Shown one piece after another: positions 1-9,520 of a stretch of DNA of 64,000 bases. The notes under the pieces were generated by a model. That model was not told the DNA's origin, did not search any database, and saw nothing but the letters and a program-made list of their open reading frames with translations. Each line of letters opens with the position of its first letter. Position 1 is the first letter of the stretch. The translations under genes and the position numbers were made by a program. The DNA is taken from contig OX336395.1 of assembly GCA_946902985.2 (NCBI GenBank), positions 20,066,708 through 20,130,707 of the forward strand, written 5' to 3'. This DNA is from Meconema thalassinum. Taxonomy: Eukaryota; Arthropoda; Insecta; Orthoptera; Tettigoniidae.

Positions 1-2642
1 GATGTTTTATTTTGATTTACTGTAAATATATTATGGTTCTTTGAAAGAATGCGTGTTTGCTGGTACAAGCGAGAGGTGTTTGTGTAGAGTACACATCGAT
101 ATTCCTCAACATTGAGGAATTGTGTGACGCTACGAAGAACACCCTTCGCTTTGCATTGACCTTTATTCTTTTGTGTTGAAAATGCGTACATTTTCGGCGC
201 CAAAGCCACAAATTCCGTCATAACATCACCAGCACACTCATCCTTAAATAGACCAATGTGTTTTTTATTCATGGGAATTATGCCAAACATATTGTTAACC
301 TCATAGTTTGAGGTATCAAAGTAACTTGGATGTTCTCTCATCACAGAGTAAATATCCGTCTTATTGGTTTGATAAATAAGACTGTCTGTATCCATATACA
401 GTAATTTTACATCTCCAAACTTTTGTTTGGCAAACTCATAATGAAATTGATACATTACAAATTTTGAATAGTCAAGTATTACCATTCCTAAGTAAATTGG
501 TTTGTTATACATGATTTCTGTCTTTGACAATTCAATGGTTACTAAATCAGTTTCAATAACTCGTACTGAATGGAAATTGGGCATAGCAATATATTTTCGT
601 GCGCCATATCGACCATCCCAGTGGTTTACCAAATGAATAGTTCTTTGCTTTCTAATATTTTCCATAGATTTACCGTAGCATGCATTGTTCATTAATTTAT
701 AAAAATTTGACTCGAATGTAGTCTTGGCGTGCTGCCGATAATGAGTATTTAATTGCATGTACGGTTGCAACCATGGTTTCTGGTCAAAACAAATAATGCG
801 GTGAATGGTTTGTAGCTTCAAACCGTGTTTCAAACATTGCATTAAATTTTCGATGTGTATGACGTAGCGATTTTTCGGATTTAACGTTGCCAGCAACTTT
901 TTATTGTTGGAACGTGAACTGGGAGGTTGTAGTTTTTCAACACAAAATGGTAGATCAGAATGATCATTGTGTATCTCGCGGGGATATAATATGTCAACTT
1001 CTAGAACGTAGCCACGTGTGTTATTGCTCAACGCGTCCTGTAAATTAAAATTTGAAACTTCATCTGAAGTCAGCCATCGAAAATTTTGATACGGAAGCGG
1101 TTTTTCCATAGCATATCCGTATAAATTGTTACAATCCAGGTAGGTGAGGTATGTTGTAGGTTGCTTTGGTTTGTATGTATCCATATATGGATTATTTGCT
1201 TTGGCATGCTTTTGCACAAGCGATACAAGCCCGCCACGTATCCCGCGTTCAAAAAAGAGCAACATGTCGATGTCAGTTAATAGTTCCAGTTCTATTTCAG
1301 TCACCTTCAACATACAGTCCCAACTGTATCCGGCAAGGGTGTAGTAATGGGCTGGATCTAGATTGTAGATTTCAAGACACAGTTTGCGAAAGTGTTCAAA
1401 CACGTCTGTCAAAAGTAGTGTATCAATTTTGAGGTATAAATCAGCATACTCGCCCAAAGTTGATATCTTGAACACGTCCCATACTTTTTGGGCGTGTAAA
1501 TAGTCTTCTTCAGAAATATGACTTTTTGTTAAGTCATTGTAAAATTTATCCTTTGAAGGGAGTGCAGTTTCCTCCAAACATGCCCAATTGTTTACATGAT
1601 TATAGGGAAACACCCCTTTTCGAATGCATAATTCAAATTGATCGTCACCAGTAAAGTTTTGACGTACAGAATTCAAATTGTTTGGGTGAAGCCCTTGAAC
1701 CAGCGCATCCAATGATGATGCGAGGAATCTATACGAATCTAAAAATCGTATACTAATTCCATTTCGCCATTTTGTAAACGAAATAAAATTTTCATGATTT
1801 TGTGGAATTAAAGAAAACTTTTGGTTTTCAAGGTTAACAAATTCCTTAATAATTAGATGACTGTCATACCGAGACATGTTGTGCAAGAAACAAGAAATAT
1901 AGCGTGCTCTTTTATAGGCCAAATTACATGCACTATGAGCCGCTCCTCTAAATTTGCCAGTGTACCGATTATGGTCCCTCACCGGCGTGTCACAAGTTGC
2001 TATTGGTTTTTGACAAATGTGGCAAGTGGTTGCTGTTGCAAAAGCCACCTCGTCTGCATCCAACATTTGAAGCGGAATTGGGTTTTCCAGGATATTGTAC
2101 ACCCGATCTGCCAAGGCGTCCAATTCATTTAAAAACCAAGCAGCAGCATTTGCATCGCGATAAGATTTGAAGTAAGAAAGCGAAGGGTCATATGAGCAAA
2201 TCACGTTTAGAGCACAACTGAATGGCACATGTTGCTGTACTTGTTGAGTGTACGGGCGTGCTGGATCCGGGTTACATGTGTCAATGGGTGTGGTTAAACA
2301 TTCAAAATCTGCATATACTGTAAATGGAAGCGGTTCTTGACGAGACACATTTTGAAATTTCATAGTGGCTTTATCCTTTTCTGGGAATGTAATTTTTACA
2401 GCTGGTTGTGTAATGCAATCAATAGTATGGGCTGTCAACTTTTGATTGCTAGTAAAATATTGCAAACAGCGATCACATATATATACCCTATTTTTACTCT
2501 TTGTAACTTGTGAACGAACTAGTCTGGAAAGATCTTTGATATAACAATAATGGTTGCACAATTCCCCTTCAATGTACAATAAATTAAAATGCTTTTCTTT
2601 TTTTCCTTTGTCACATAGAGTGGCCCAATAACTTTGTCCCCT
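1..2642 (-). CDS. Family B DNA polymerase, catalytic part (partial, runs off left edge)
   Basis: This minus-strand frame has no stop from about 2640 to the left edge, roughly 880 codons. It would encode the catalytic part of a family B DNA polymerase, the enzyme that copies viral or element DNA. Seen in the sequence: motif A as YLTYLDCNNLYGYAM (about 1107-1151), preceded by RGIRGG (about 1230-1247), and the metal-binding motif C as YMDTDS (381-398). The spacing and the LDxNNLYG form of motif A are those of protein-primed polymerases of Maverick/Polinton-like elements and related viruses. The N-terminal part lies in the other frame at 2519-3343, and no separate start is needed if the two are joined by a frameshift at 2597-2603. 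The frame between the motifs is uninterrupted, so the copy is young or still under selection. Integrase, capsid and ATPase genes are not visible in this window, so the exact element class is open. Confidence 0.85.
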
Positions 2643-3343
2643 TCAACTCCGTATACATTAATGGAGTAAAGCAGATTTTTAGATTCAAAACGAGAAATGG
2701 CGTTGAGGTCCATTGGGAATTCTATGTCTGCTAAATTTAGACTGATCATTAATTCCATAAATTTCTGGTGATATTTGCCCATTCTGTGAACATGTTTACT
2801 TGCAGAACATAGCCCAGCAGCCAGGGACCAGATAAAACAGAAAACATCATTATTATCCACATTGATAACTGCGTGACGGTTTTCCAACTGTTTAGGCAAA
2901 TTAACATGAGATGACCCACTATTTATGGGATCAAAGGTGCATACATTAATTTTAAGATGATTGATAGCTTCCAGCGATTTGCCGCTTTCTAATTCTTGAA
3001 ACTCGGCAAAGCGTGTTGTGAGTTTATCAACAATGTTTTTACTATACCAACTGTGTATATTATCAGTGCGGTATAATTTAGTCATGTGGGTGTGTAAATA
3101 GATTGGCTGAATAATTTCGACACCTTGTTTCAAAATAGCAAAGTCACATAATAATTCAGCGTTAACCTTTAACGCTACATGTTCTCTTAAACAGTCTTGT
3201 ATTTTGTTTTGAAAAATGTTGTAACTAGTGTTTAAATATTCATTGAGATTTAAAATGTTTGCGTCATTATTGACTTTAGTGGAACAGATATTGTTATTGA
3301 AACAACTATCCACATCTTCCCAACTTTGTATCGGTGACGACAT
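2519..3343 (-). CDS. N-terminal portion of the DNA polymerase, separate frame
   Basis: This is a 274-codon open frame starting at ATG 3341-3343 and ending with TAG at 2519-2521. It overlaps the main polymerase frame by about 120 bases. The last 29 or so codons read as low-quality sequence, whereas the other frame takes over smoothly with residues HFNLLYIEG, so the true product is probably the front of the polymerase. Residues around NDVFCFIWSLAAGLCSASKH and PLYVTKEKKK resemble the conserved leader found before the exonuclease region of this polymerase type; that is family knowledge recalled, not searched. The upstream neighbour at 3446-3748 is on the same strand, about 100 bases away. Alternative: one lost A in the A7 run broke a single long gene, or the assembly has a homopolymer error. 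Confidence 0.7.
   Translation of the reverse strand: MSSPIQSWEDVDSCFNNNICSTKVNNDANILNLNEYLNTSYNIFQNKIQDCLREHVALKVNAELLCDFAILKQGVEIIQPIYLHTHMTKLYRTDNIHSWYSKNIVDKLTTRFAEFQELESGKSLEAINHLKINVCTFDPINSGSSHVNLPKQLENRHAVINVDNNDVFCFIWSLAAGLCSASKHVHRMGKYHQKFMELMISLNLADIEFPMDLNAISRFESKNLLYSINVYGVEGDKVIGPLYVTKEKKKSILIYCTLKGNCATIIVISKIFPD
2597..2603 (-). promoter_or_regulatory. Candidate -1 ribosomal frameshift heptamer A-AAA-AAG
   Basis: On the minus strand the codons of the upstream frame are GAA AAA AAG, so A AAA AAG is in the exact phase for a -1 slip. A -1 shift here moves ribosomes from the 274-codon frame into the polymerase frame. About 17 nt downstream, TTGTACA can pair with TGTGCAA (one G-U) around a 12-nt loop, a weak and rather distant stimulator. 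A simple one-base deletion in the A run explains the same picture. Confidence 0.4.
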
Positions 3344-3445
3344 GATGTCCCTTAGTACTTAACAATTACAAAAACTAAACGGATTGCAGAGAGAGTGAAC
3401 CAAAGTTTATTTTCCCTGCAAATTCCGTTTTTACATAAACTAATT

Positions 3446-3748
3446 TTAAATTTTATATTTTTCTTCTATGAATTCAACAAGACATCTTTTGTTTTCCAGT
3501 CCCATGTATTTTAAATAGATGGTTCCTTTGTTGAGATCGGCTACATCTTCCTCGCTGAGTTCCTTGAATCTCGACGGTAGAAATACTACAAAGTCCTCCA
3601 GTTCACAAAGAATACGTTCCCCAAATTTCGTCTTGACTCGACGAACAGCAGTTACCAAATAAGACTCGTTTACCTGCAGATCCTGTAGTCGTTTAGTCTC
3701 TGCTCCAGCATCTTTCCCTATGGAATTCGCATTTTTTATTGCCGACAT
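3446..3748 (-). CDS. Small basic protein, possible ssDNA-binding partner of the polymerase
   Basis: This complete 100-codon frame starts with ATG at 3746-3748 and stops with TAA, immediately upstream of and codirectional with the polymerase. The core has the pattern YLVTAVRRVKTKFGERILCE followed by VVFLPSRF, LNKGTIYLKYMGL and a final LVEFIEE. Alternating beta-strand-like segments around a K-x-K-F/Y-G-E turn would suit an OB-type fold, so a single-stranded DNA-binding role is plausible; this is inference. I recall similar short proteins beside polymerases in arthropod genomes but cannot search for them. There is no signal peptide, membrane segment or metal site. It is clean of stops and frameshifts, which supports a real gene. 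Confidence 0.65.
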   Translation of the reverse strand: MSAIKNANSIGKDAGAETKRLQDLQVNESYLVTAVRRVKTKFGERILCELEDFVVFLPSRFKELSEEDVADLNKGTIYLKYMGLENKRCLVEFIEEKYKI

Positions 3749-3986
3749 TCTGAAATCGAATTTGATATCTATAATAGTGTTTTAGTATACCTAAGCCATT
3801 AGCAAATATGTATATACACACAAAAATTATCAAAACCCTTCTACACACCCATTATCGCTAGCCACTAATTTAATTGTCAGCAGCTTGCGTTCACCATTTT
3901 CCTACTTCTCCTCATTCCATTACAAGAACACAGGTTATCAAACAAGTTATACACCCAGGTGCTACATGGTCAGGTGCTGGTCATGA

Positions 3987-4358
3987 CTGTACTTTGGTGA
4001 AACCGGGTCAGATTGTTTGTATAATTTATCTGTTCCCTGACAAAGCCGGGGCAAACTGCTTGTGTAATTTAACTGTTCCCCGGGCGAAGCCGGTTTACAA
4101 CTGTTCCCGGGCGAAGCCGGGGCGGATTGTCTGTATAATTTAACTGTTCTCGGACAAAGCCGGGGCAGATTGCATGTATAATTTATCTGTTCTCGAGCGA
4201 AGTCGGTGCATGCTTTTGGTATAATATAACTGTTCGCGGGCGAAGCCGGGTTGGGTTTCTGGTATAACATAACTGTTCACGGGCGAAGCCGGGTCGGGTT
4301 GTTTGTATATTATATCTGTTCCCGGGTGAAGCCGTCGCAGGTTGGTTAAATAATTTAT
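3987..4358. repeat. 43-bp minisatellite, about 9 copies
   Basis: Units begin with CTGTTC at 4030, 4073, 4101, 4144, 4187, 4230, 4273 and 4316, giving a 43-bp period with one short 28-bp unit. Each carries a cCCGGGCGAAGCCGGGg core followed by an AT-rich tail ending TATAATTTAA. It lies just outside the polymerase module and might mark its boundary. Confidence 0.9.
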
Positions 4359-4851
4359 GTGTTCAATACACCCAAGTGCATTGGGGGGCTACATTGGTCG
4401 GGAGGTAATGATTTAAATGTCCTTAACTAAATAGGTTACTTGACTTGGAACTAAAGTATAAAAGTGAATCCATGTCTCGGAGCTAATGTTACATAAGAGA
4501 TCATTATCTATTCCGTGAATGCCTCGAGCACCGTCATTATCTCGCGGGGCAATGCAGTGAAATCGGCAACATTTAATTGGATAATAACAGTAATTATATA
4601 TAATTGAGCTGCATTCATTTTATATATCCCAGGCAGCTAGTGGTTTAAGATGCAAGTCACGTTAAAACCAATCTTATTACATGCTATGAATTCTGCTCGT
4701 TTCATACTTGAAGTAATTATTGCTTGTCTGATTCGTACCGTCTGACTTTTAAACCAGCTTTGTCAATAGGCCATTATACTATTAAAATTCTAAACATCTT
4801 CATGTGGATTTAAACATACCATCTCAGCATTTACAAGTACTGTAATGTACA
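4359..4851. other. No gene seen
   Basis: This is AT-rich sequence with no supported open frame or repeat that I can identify. Confidence 0.5.
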
Positions 4852-5265
4852 GTTGTTGTTTGAGTCTTCAGTCTTTTGACTGGTTTGATGCAGCTCTCCA
4901 TGCCTCCCTGTCCTGAGCTAATCGTTTCATCTCTACATAGCTCCGACACCCTACACCCGACACAATCTGTTTAACATATTCTAACCTTGGTCTACCCCTA
5001 CAGTTTTTGTCCTCGAACCTTCCTTCCATAACTTAGCTTGCTATTCCTGGTGTCTTAATATGTGTCCTACCAATCTATCTCTTCTCTTCATTAGCAGACG
5101 CCAGAAACATCTCTCCTCTCCCACTCGTCTTAATACCTCTTTATTTGTTACTCTCTCTCTACCCATCTGATCTTCATCATTCTCCTGTAACACCACATTT
5201 CAAATGCTTCAATTCTCCTCTTTTCTGTACAGTACAATCACTTATTTTGTAAACCATCTGAATGA
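4852..5265 (-). repeat. LINE 3' end, truncated
   Basis: Read on the minus strand, it ends with the same terminal sequence (GGACTGAAGACTCAAACAAC) that ends the longer LINE at 52233-53273. It holds the C-terminal coding remnant (GRPRL-like, EMKRLAQDREA-like) with many stops. It is a 5'-truncated, inactive copy. Confidence 0.85.
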
Positions 5266-5429
5266 GTTAGTCTCCCAGTAGCACATAGTCAAATATATAC
5301 ACTAGGATATACTTTAAAGTTATATACTTAAGTATGTTGAATATTACCTGATAGACAAGGATCCAATTACAATCTGGTGTGAACGCTGTAAGCTCGTGGT
5401 CAACTCTACCTTCATTTCAATTCTGATCG

Positions 5430-5680
5430 AGTATTTATACCCCTCCGAATACAGGAAACGTCTCTGGATTACCGTTCCTTTCACACAAACATGACCTCCA
5501 TACGGCATTACCCTGCGTTAATACAGGAATCGTTACTGACCTTCCTTTCACCAGAAATAGCTCCACACTGTATAACCCTGTACAACTGGTTTAAACACTT
5601 CTAATTAATCCGCCTTTCACCAGAAACCACACACAGTATATAAGGAGGATGTTCCTTTTCACAACATATCATTCGCTACA
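5430..5680 (+). promoter_or_regulatory. Promoter of the two-exon acidic gene
   Basis: A TATA box (TATATAAG) lies at 5637-5644 and an initiator-like TCATTC at 5669-5674, 32 bp apart, followed by ATG at 5681. The 5' leader would be only about 10 nt. Upstream, two to three degenerate copies of a unit of about 70 bp carry the element CCTTTCACCAGAAA (5540-5640), possibly activator sites. Confidence 0.6.
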
Positions 5681-7465
5681 ATGTCTGGGGACAAGATCGA
5701 TAAAGTCATGGAGATGGAAGGAGAAGATAACCAGGAGGAATTGACGCTGGATCTGTTAATGTAAGTATTATTTATTTACTAAAGCCTTATGTAGCAGCAC
5801 GCCACTCTCTCACGGCTGGGTGCGTGGTTCAATTCCAGTCACTTTATGTTAGATCTGTGCTGGGCAAACCAAAAGCAGACAGGTTTTTCTCTGGGAACAC
5901 CAGTTTTCCCTGTCAAAATTTTCTTTCGACAACACCCTCCACTATCATTTCTTTTTATCTGTCATTCATTTAAACATTGACTCTAAAAAGTGAGACAGGC
6001 TTTGGCAGCCAACACAGATCTTTCTCGCCGCTAGATGGAGTTTAATTCATTCCATTCCTGATCTGATCAAATACTGGAAGCAAGCGGTGTTTTTTTTTTT
6101 TTTTTCTTCAAAATGATTAGAAATACTGAGCGTAGTTACCGCCTTTGTAGCCCATGTTTACTTGGGTGTGAGTAGAACTTGTCTGATAACCCGTGTTATT
6201 GCGATGAATTAAAAAAAAAGGATTGGGAAGGAAGTCAGATTTTTTTTAGGTGTGTTAAAATCCTTTAGTATGCCTTCCTTTGGAGGGGGAGTAAAGCCAG
6301 CGGTTACATGTTCTCACTTTATGACATGTAAAAGATCGCTGGGCAAACCAAAAGCAGACAGGTTTTTCTCTGGGAACACCAGTTTTCCCTGTCAAAATTT
6401 TCTTCCGACAACACCCTCCACTATCATTTCTTTTTATCTGTCATTCATTTAAACATTGACTGACAAAAGTGAGACAGGCTTTGGCAGCCAACACAGATCT
6501 TTCTCGCCGCTAGATGGAGTTTAATTCATTCCATTCCTGATCTGGTCAAATACTGGAAGCAAGCGGTGTTTTTTTTTTTCTTCAAAATGATTAGAAATAC
6601 TGAGCGTAGTTACCGCCTTTGTAGCCCATGTTTACTTGGGTGTGAGTAGAATTTGTCTGATAACCCGTGTTATTGCGATGAATAAAAAAAAAGGATTGGG
6701 AAGGAAGTCAGATTTTTTTTAGGTGTGTTAAAATCCTTCAGTATGCCTTCCTTTGGAGGGGGAGTAAAGCCAGTGGTTACATGTTCTTACTTTATGACAT
6801 GTAAAAGATCCGTCCACAGACTAAACTTGTATGAAGCTAAATTGACAGGTTAGATTTTGTCAAAACAAGTTCCAACATTTACCACTAGATGGCATTATTA
6901 TCTGGTAGCAAAAAACTTGGAACTTGTAGCTCACTCTAATGGCGTTCGCTGGAAGCACCTACATACTCAAGTGAGTCACACATGTTCGTGAACACTGCCA
7001 GCACTGAAACCCATACTCAAGTTCGAACATTCACCACTAGGTATCATTAATATCTAGTAGCAAAATTTTGAAACTACTTAAAAATGAACAGAACTTGTAG
7101 CTCACCCTAAGGGCGTCCGCTGGAAGCTGCTGCAGACTTAGGTGAACTGTACTTGCTCTCACACACTCCCAGCAATTTACAATACAATATTTAGATAGAC
7201 AAGCGTTATAAAACAATTTTGTTGTACTCTTTATTGTATACATTTTTTAATTCACAATACAATATTTAGATAGACAAGCGTTATAAAACAATTTTGTTGT
7301 ACTCTTTATTGTATACATTTTTTTTATAGCTTTGGAAATGATCCCGTTTTAATGGAGTTTTTTGCCGATTTGATGTCGACGATGGAAGGGTGTGAGAGAG
7401 TTATAGAAAATGAAGAAGAAGAAGATGATGATGATGAAGAGGAAGATGAAGAGGAAGAAGAATAA
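5681..7465 (+). CDS. Small acidic protein, two exons (5681-5760, 7330-7465)
   Basis: Exon 1 runs from ATG 5681 to 5760 and ends at a consensus donor GTAAGT. Exon 2 starts after ATAG at 7330 and ends with TAA at 7463-7465. The joined frame is open and encodes about 71 residues. Residues 1-27 are charged (MSGDKIDKVMEMEGED), the middle is a short amphipathic stretch (NDPVLMEFFADLMSTMEG), and the tail is about 22 almost purely Glu/Asp residues. I do not recognise the family. A TATA box, an initiator, matched splice sites and AATAAA at 7480-7485 make this a convincing gene although each exon is tiny. The acidic tail would suit a histone- or basic-protein-binding role, which is guesswork. The intron (1569 bp) is swollen by a SINE and two tandem duplications. 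It might be host or part of the nearby virus-like element. Confidence 0.6.
5782..6810 (+). repeat. tRNA-derived SINE with 479-bp tandem duplication
   Basis: A SINE of the same family as 27703-28037 starts near 5782; its B box region reads GTGGTTCAATTCC. From 5860 to 6338 the sequence is repeated almost exactly at 6339-6810 with only scattered differences, so the duplication is recent. Both copies sit in the intron of the acidic gene. Confidence 0.85.
6866..7323 (+). repeat. Two further tandem duplications in the intron
   Basis: A unit of about 130 bp (CCACTAG, TAGCAAAA, GAACTTGTAGCTCAC, GCTGGAAGC) occurs at about 6878 and 7028. A 74-bp unit at about 7174-7247 is repeated at 7251-7323. The second of these ends directly in the acceptor TTTTTTTATAG, so the branch and pyrimidine region is duplicated. 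Confidence 0.8.
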
Positions 7466-7479
7466 GCTGGCAGTTCCAA

Positions 7480-7485
7480 AATAAA
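7480..7485 (+). terminator. Poly(A) signal AATAAA of the acidic gene
   Basis: AATAAA lies 15 bases after the stop codon, followed by T-rich sequence. Confidence 0.6.
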
Positions 7486-7557
7486 AACAAAATTTTACTT
7501 TTTTTTTGCTTCTGGTTTTATTTGTTTTTACATTCAACCTACCAAGCAAGCCAGAGT

Positions 7558-8085
7558 TCAACACCCACCATCCATCTCCACTCATGATTCAAACACGTTT
7601 ACCTCATCATTTGTCCCGCACCCTCTCAATCACCGTAAGGTCATTCCCAGACATGACCTACCATACAACCCGTTGTCAATCTCGGGATTAGTCATTCCAT
7701 GTGACGTCACACACAGGTTAACCGTTCAAATCTGTTTATTCATTCACACAAACACCTATGTTCATTAAACATCCACCACGCATCGATGTTTGTTTACCAT
7801 TGAGCGCTTTCAACCCCATCTTGTTTGTCTCTCAGACCCCATTCACACCTAACCAACCTACCACGTCAGGGTTCAACAACCAGCGCCATCCACCGCCATT
7901 CATGTTTTCCATTCAAAACACTCCCGTTCATGACCTACCCCACATCCCGTAATCTGCTGTGACGTCACACACACACCAGTTACACTAATGTTTTCCATTC
8001 AAAACACTCCCGTTCATGACCTAACTCACATCCCGTAATCTGATGTGACGTCACACACACACACACACCAGTTGACCGTTCAATT
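7558..8085 (+). repeat. Degenerate 86-bp repeat with CRE palindromes
   Basis: Two close copies at about 7908-7990 and 7993-8085 and an older one at about 7558-7740 each hold TGACCT and the palindrome TGACGTCA (7702-7709, 7960-7967, 8046-8053) followed by a CA run. They lie upstream of the FLYWCH gene and may act as its enhancer. Confidence 0.75.
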
Positions 8086-8254
8086 CTCTGACGATTCATT
8101 CACAACCAAGGATTCGGAAACCTTCGGCAACACTCGGATCTCATCGGGCTCAAAGCAAAGCTATATAGCCCAGGATAATATCAGAGAAGGCGCTCAGTCC
8201 AAGAGAGAGACTGGGTCGAGGAGGGTCTCGTGCAGAGCCTCTTCCATCCTTCCC

Positions 8255-8365
8255 CCTCATCCCACACCCTCGCCACCACCCCCCCTCCCCCCTCCCCCTC
8301 CCCCCCTCCCCCTCCCCACTCCCCCCTCCCCACCCCCACTCCTCCCCCTCCACCCACACCCCCTC
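8255..8365 (+). repeat. Polypyrimidine C/T tract
   Basis: About 110 bases of almost pure C and T with occasional A, able in principle to form triplex or H-DNA. The open frames through it in both directions are low complexity only. Confidence 0.9.
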
Positions 8366-8409
8366 AAACCGGTTCCTGCACCCTCCAAGGTTTGTTTACC
8401 TTCTGGGGT

Positions 8410-8537
8410 TCCGGCGACCTTGGGGGTCAATGACCTACCTCAAGGTCATTGAGCATGACCTACCTCAAGGTCATTGACCTTGCCACGCCCCCCTAATTTG
8501 CATAAATAACGGTATTTGGTTCAAAACCCCCTCAGCC
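8410..8537 (+). promoter_or_regulatory. Compact promoter with nuclear-receptor half-sites
   Basis: Within 70 bp there are TGACCT (8431-8436), TCAAGGTCA (8440-8448), TGACCT (8456-8461), TCAAGGTCA (8465-8473) and TGACCTTG (8475-8482). TCAAGGTCA is the known FTZ-F1/NR5A-type site. Then follow a GC box-like CCACGCCCCCC, an octamer-like ATTTGCAT and ATAAATA (8502-8508). An initiator-like TCAGCC sits near 8532, about 31 bp from the TATA element. Confidence 0.55.
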
Positions 8538-8551
8538 TCCCTACTACCAGT

Positions 8552-9167
8552 CATGGCAAGCCATGTGTCTTCTATAAAGGATATACATATATTGTAAAAA
8601 CAACCAATAAAGATGGAACTGTTATTTGGCGATGTTCAAAACAACGATCCAAAAAGTGTCGAGGAATGAATAAAACAAAAGACTCCAACGTACTTACTTC
8701 AAAAGAACATCATTGTGAATCTCAAATTAATACACATTTAAATACGCAAAATACTCTAACCCAGATAAAAAAGCAAGTCCAAGAAAAATATATTGCTGCT
8801 CAAGATAGTGCATTGTTTGTTAAAAAGCATTCATCATCACCTCAAAAAAGACATGTTAGGACAAATACCATCGTTCAAAAAACCCTTAACACTATCAAAA
8901 GCAACGCAGACTCTACAAGAGGTCCCTGTGGAAAACAAACAAGAGGAATTGGATAGTTCTAGTGATGTTGAGAATGATGATGATGATGATAATGATGATG
9001 ACAATGACTATAATAATTTTGATGATAATATTCATAATGATGATGATGATGATAATTATGAAAAAGAAGAGGATGAGGGTTTTATGTTTATAAAACCATT
9101 GCGGCTTCCTCAGTTTTTAAGAGCAAGAGTACCTGGAGAAAGGATCTACAACAAGCGTTGTGTTTAA
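8552..9167 (+). pseudogene. FLYWCH zinc-finger protein with acidic tail, frameshifted
   Basis: The first frame (8516-8956) contains a FLYWCH-type finger: VFYKGYTY, IWRCSKQRSKKCRG and then HHC, giving the F/Y-G-Y, W-x-C, C and H positions of that DNA- or protein-binding fold. A second frame (8793-9167) carries LDSSSDVENDDDDDNDDD and continues to FLRARVPGERIYNKR. The join lies near 8860-8900 and needs a frameshift. No ATG is in frame with the finger; the ATGs at 8553 and 8563 are in other frames. Either an upstream exon supplies the start (CTACTACCAG at about 8541-8550 could be an acceptor) or the start is lost. The promoter just upstream and AATAAA at 9237-9242 argue for a recently live gene. 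A related fragment lies at 37384-37590. Confidence 0.65.
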
Positions 9168-9236
9168 AAATCTATATAGAACAATGGTATAGAGATAGAC
9201 TTGAATTCAGTGTGTAACTATTATAAAATGAATTTA

Positions 9237-9242
9237 ATAAAA
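9237..9242 (+). terminator. Poly(A) signal AATAAA of the FLYWCH gene
   Basis: AATAAA about 70 bases after the second-frame stop, followed by GT-rich TGTATGGGCATTGTCTG. Confidence 0.55.
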
Positions 9243-9435
9243 ATATTGTATGGGCATTGTCTGTTTTTCTTAATTACTATCCCCATGTCCCACTATTAAT
9301 ACAATTGTTAACCATCAACAGTCTCTGACTATGTTCAGAAAGAGAGTGACCTTAAACAATACACTATATCTATGGTTTGTGTACCGAGTGTCATAATAAT
9401 GCAGTGTGGCCAAGCCATGTCAAGGCAATAGTTAT

Positions 9436-9520
9436 GTCAGGTAAGGGATTCGAACCCTTGCTTCCTTATACAGAAAATTTGATCTTAAGTCAAACACCTT
9501 AACCACTCGGTCAACCTGAC
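9436..9520 (-). tRNA. tRNA-Leu (anticodon UAA)
   Basis: This is an 85-nt type II tRNA. The acceptor arms GTCAGGT and ACCTGAC pair fully; the T arm is AAGGG-TTCGAAT-CCCTT. The anticodon stem TTTGA/TCAAA encloses CTTAAGA, giving anticodon TAA (9485-9487), which reads UUA leucine codons. It has a long variable arm, typical of leucine, and internal A and B boxes for RNA polymerase III. It looks functional. Confidence 0.95.

Noticed and set aside
3987..4358. Regularly spaced repeats like a CRISPR array
   Set aside because: Units are contiguous and diverge throughout, with no unique spacers, and the genome is eukaryotic.
8045..8452. Proline-rich open frames on both strands
   Set aside because: They are translations of the CA run and C/T tract with no other coding signal.
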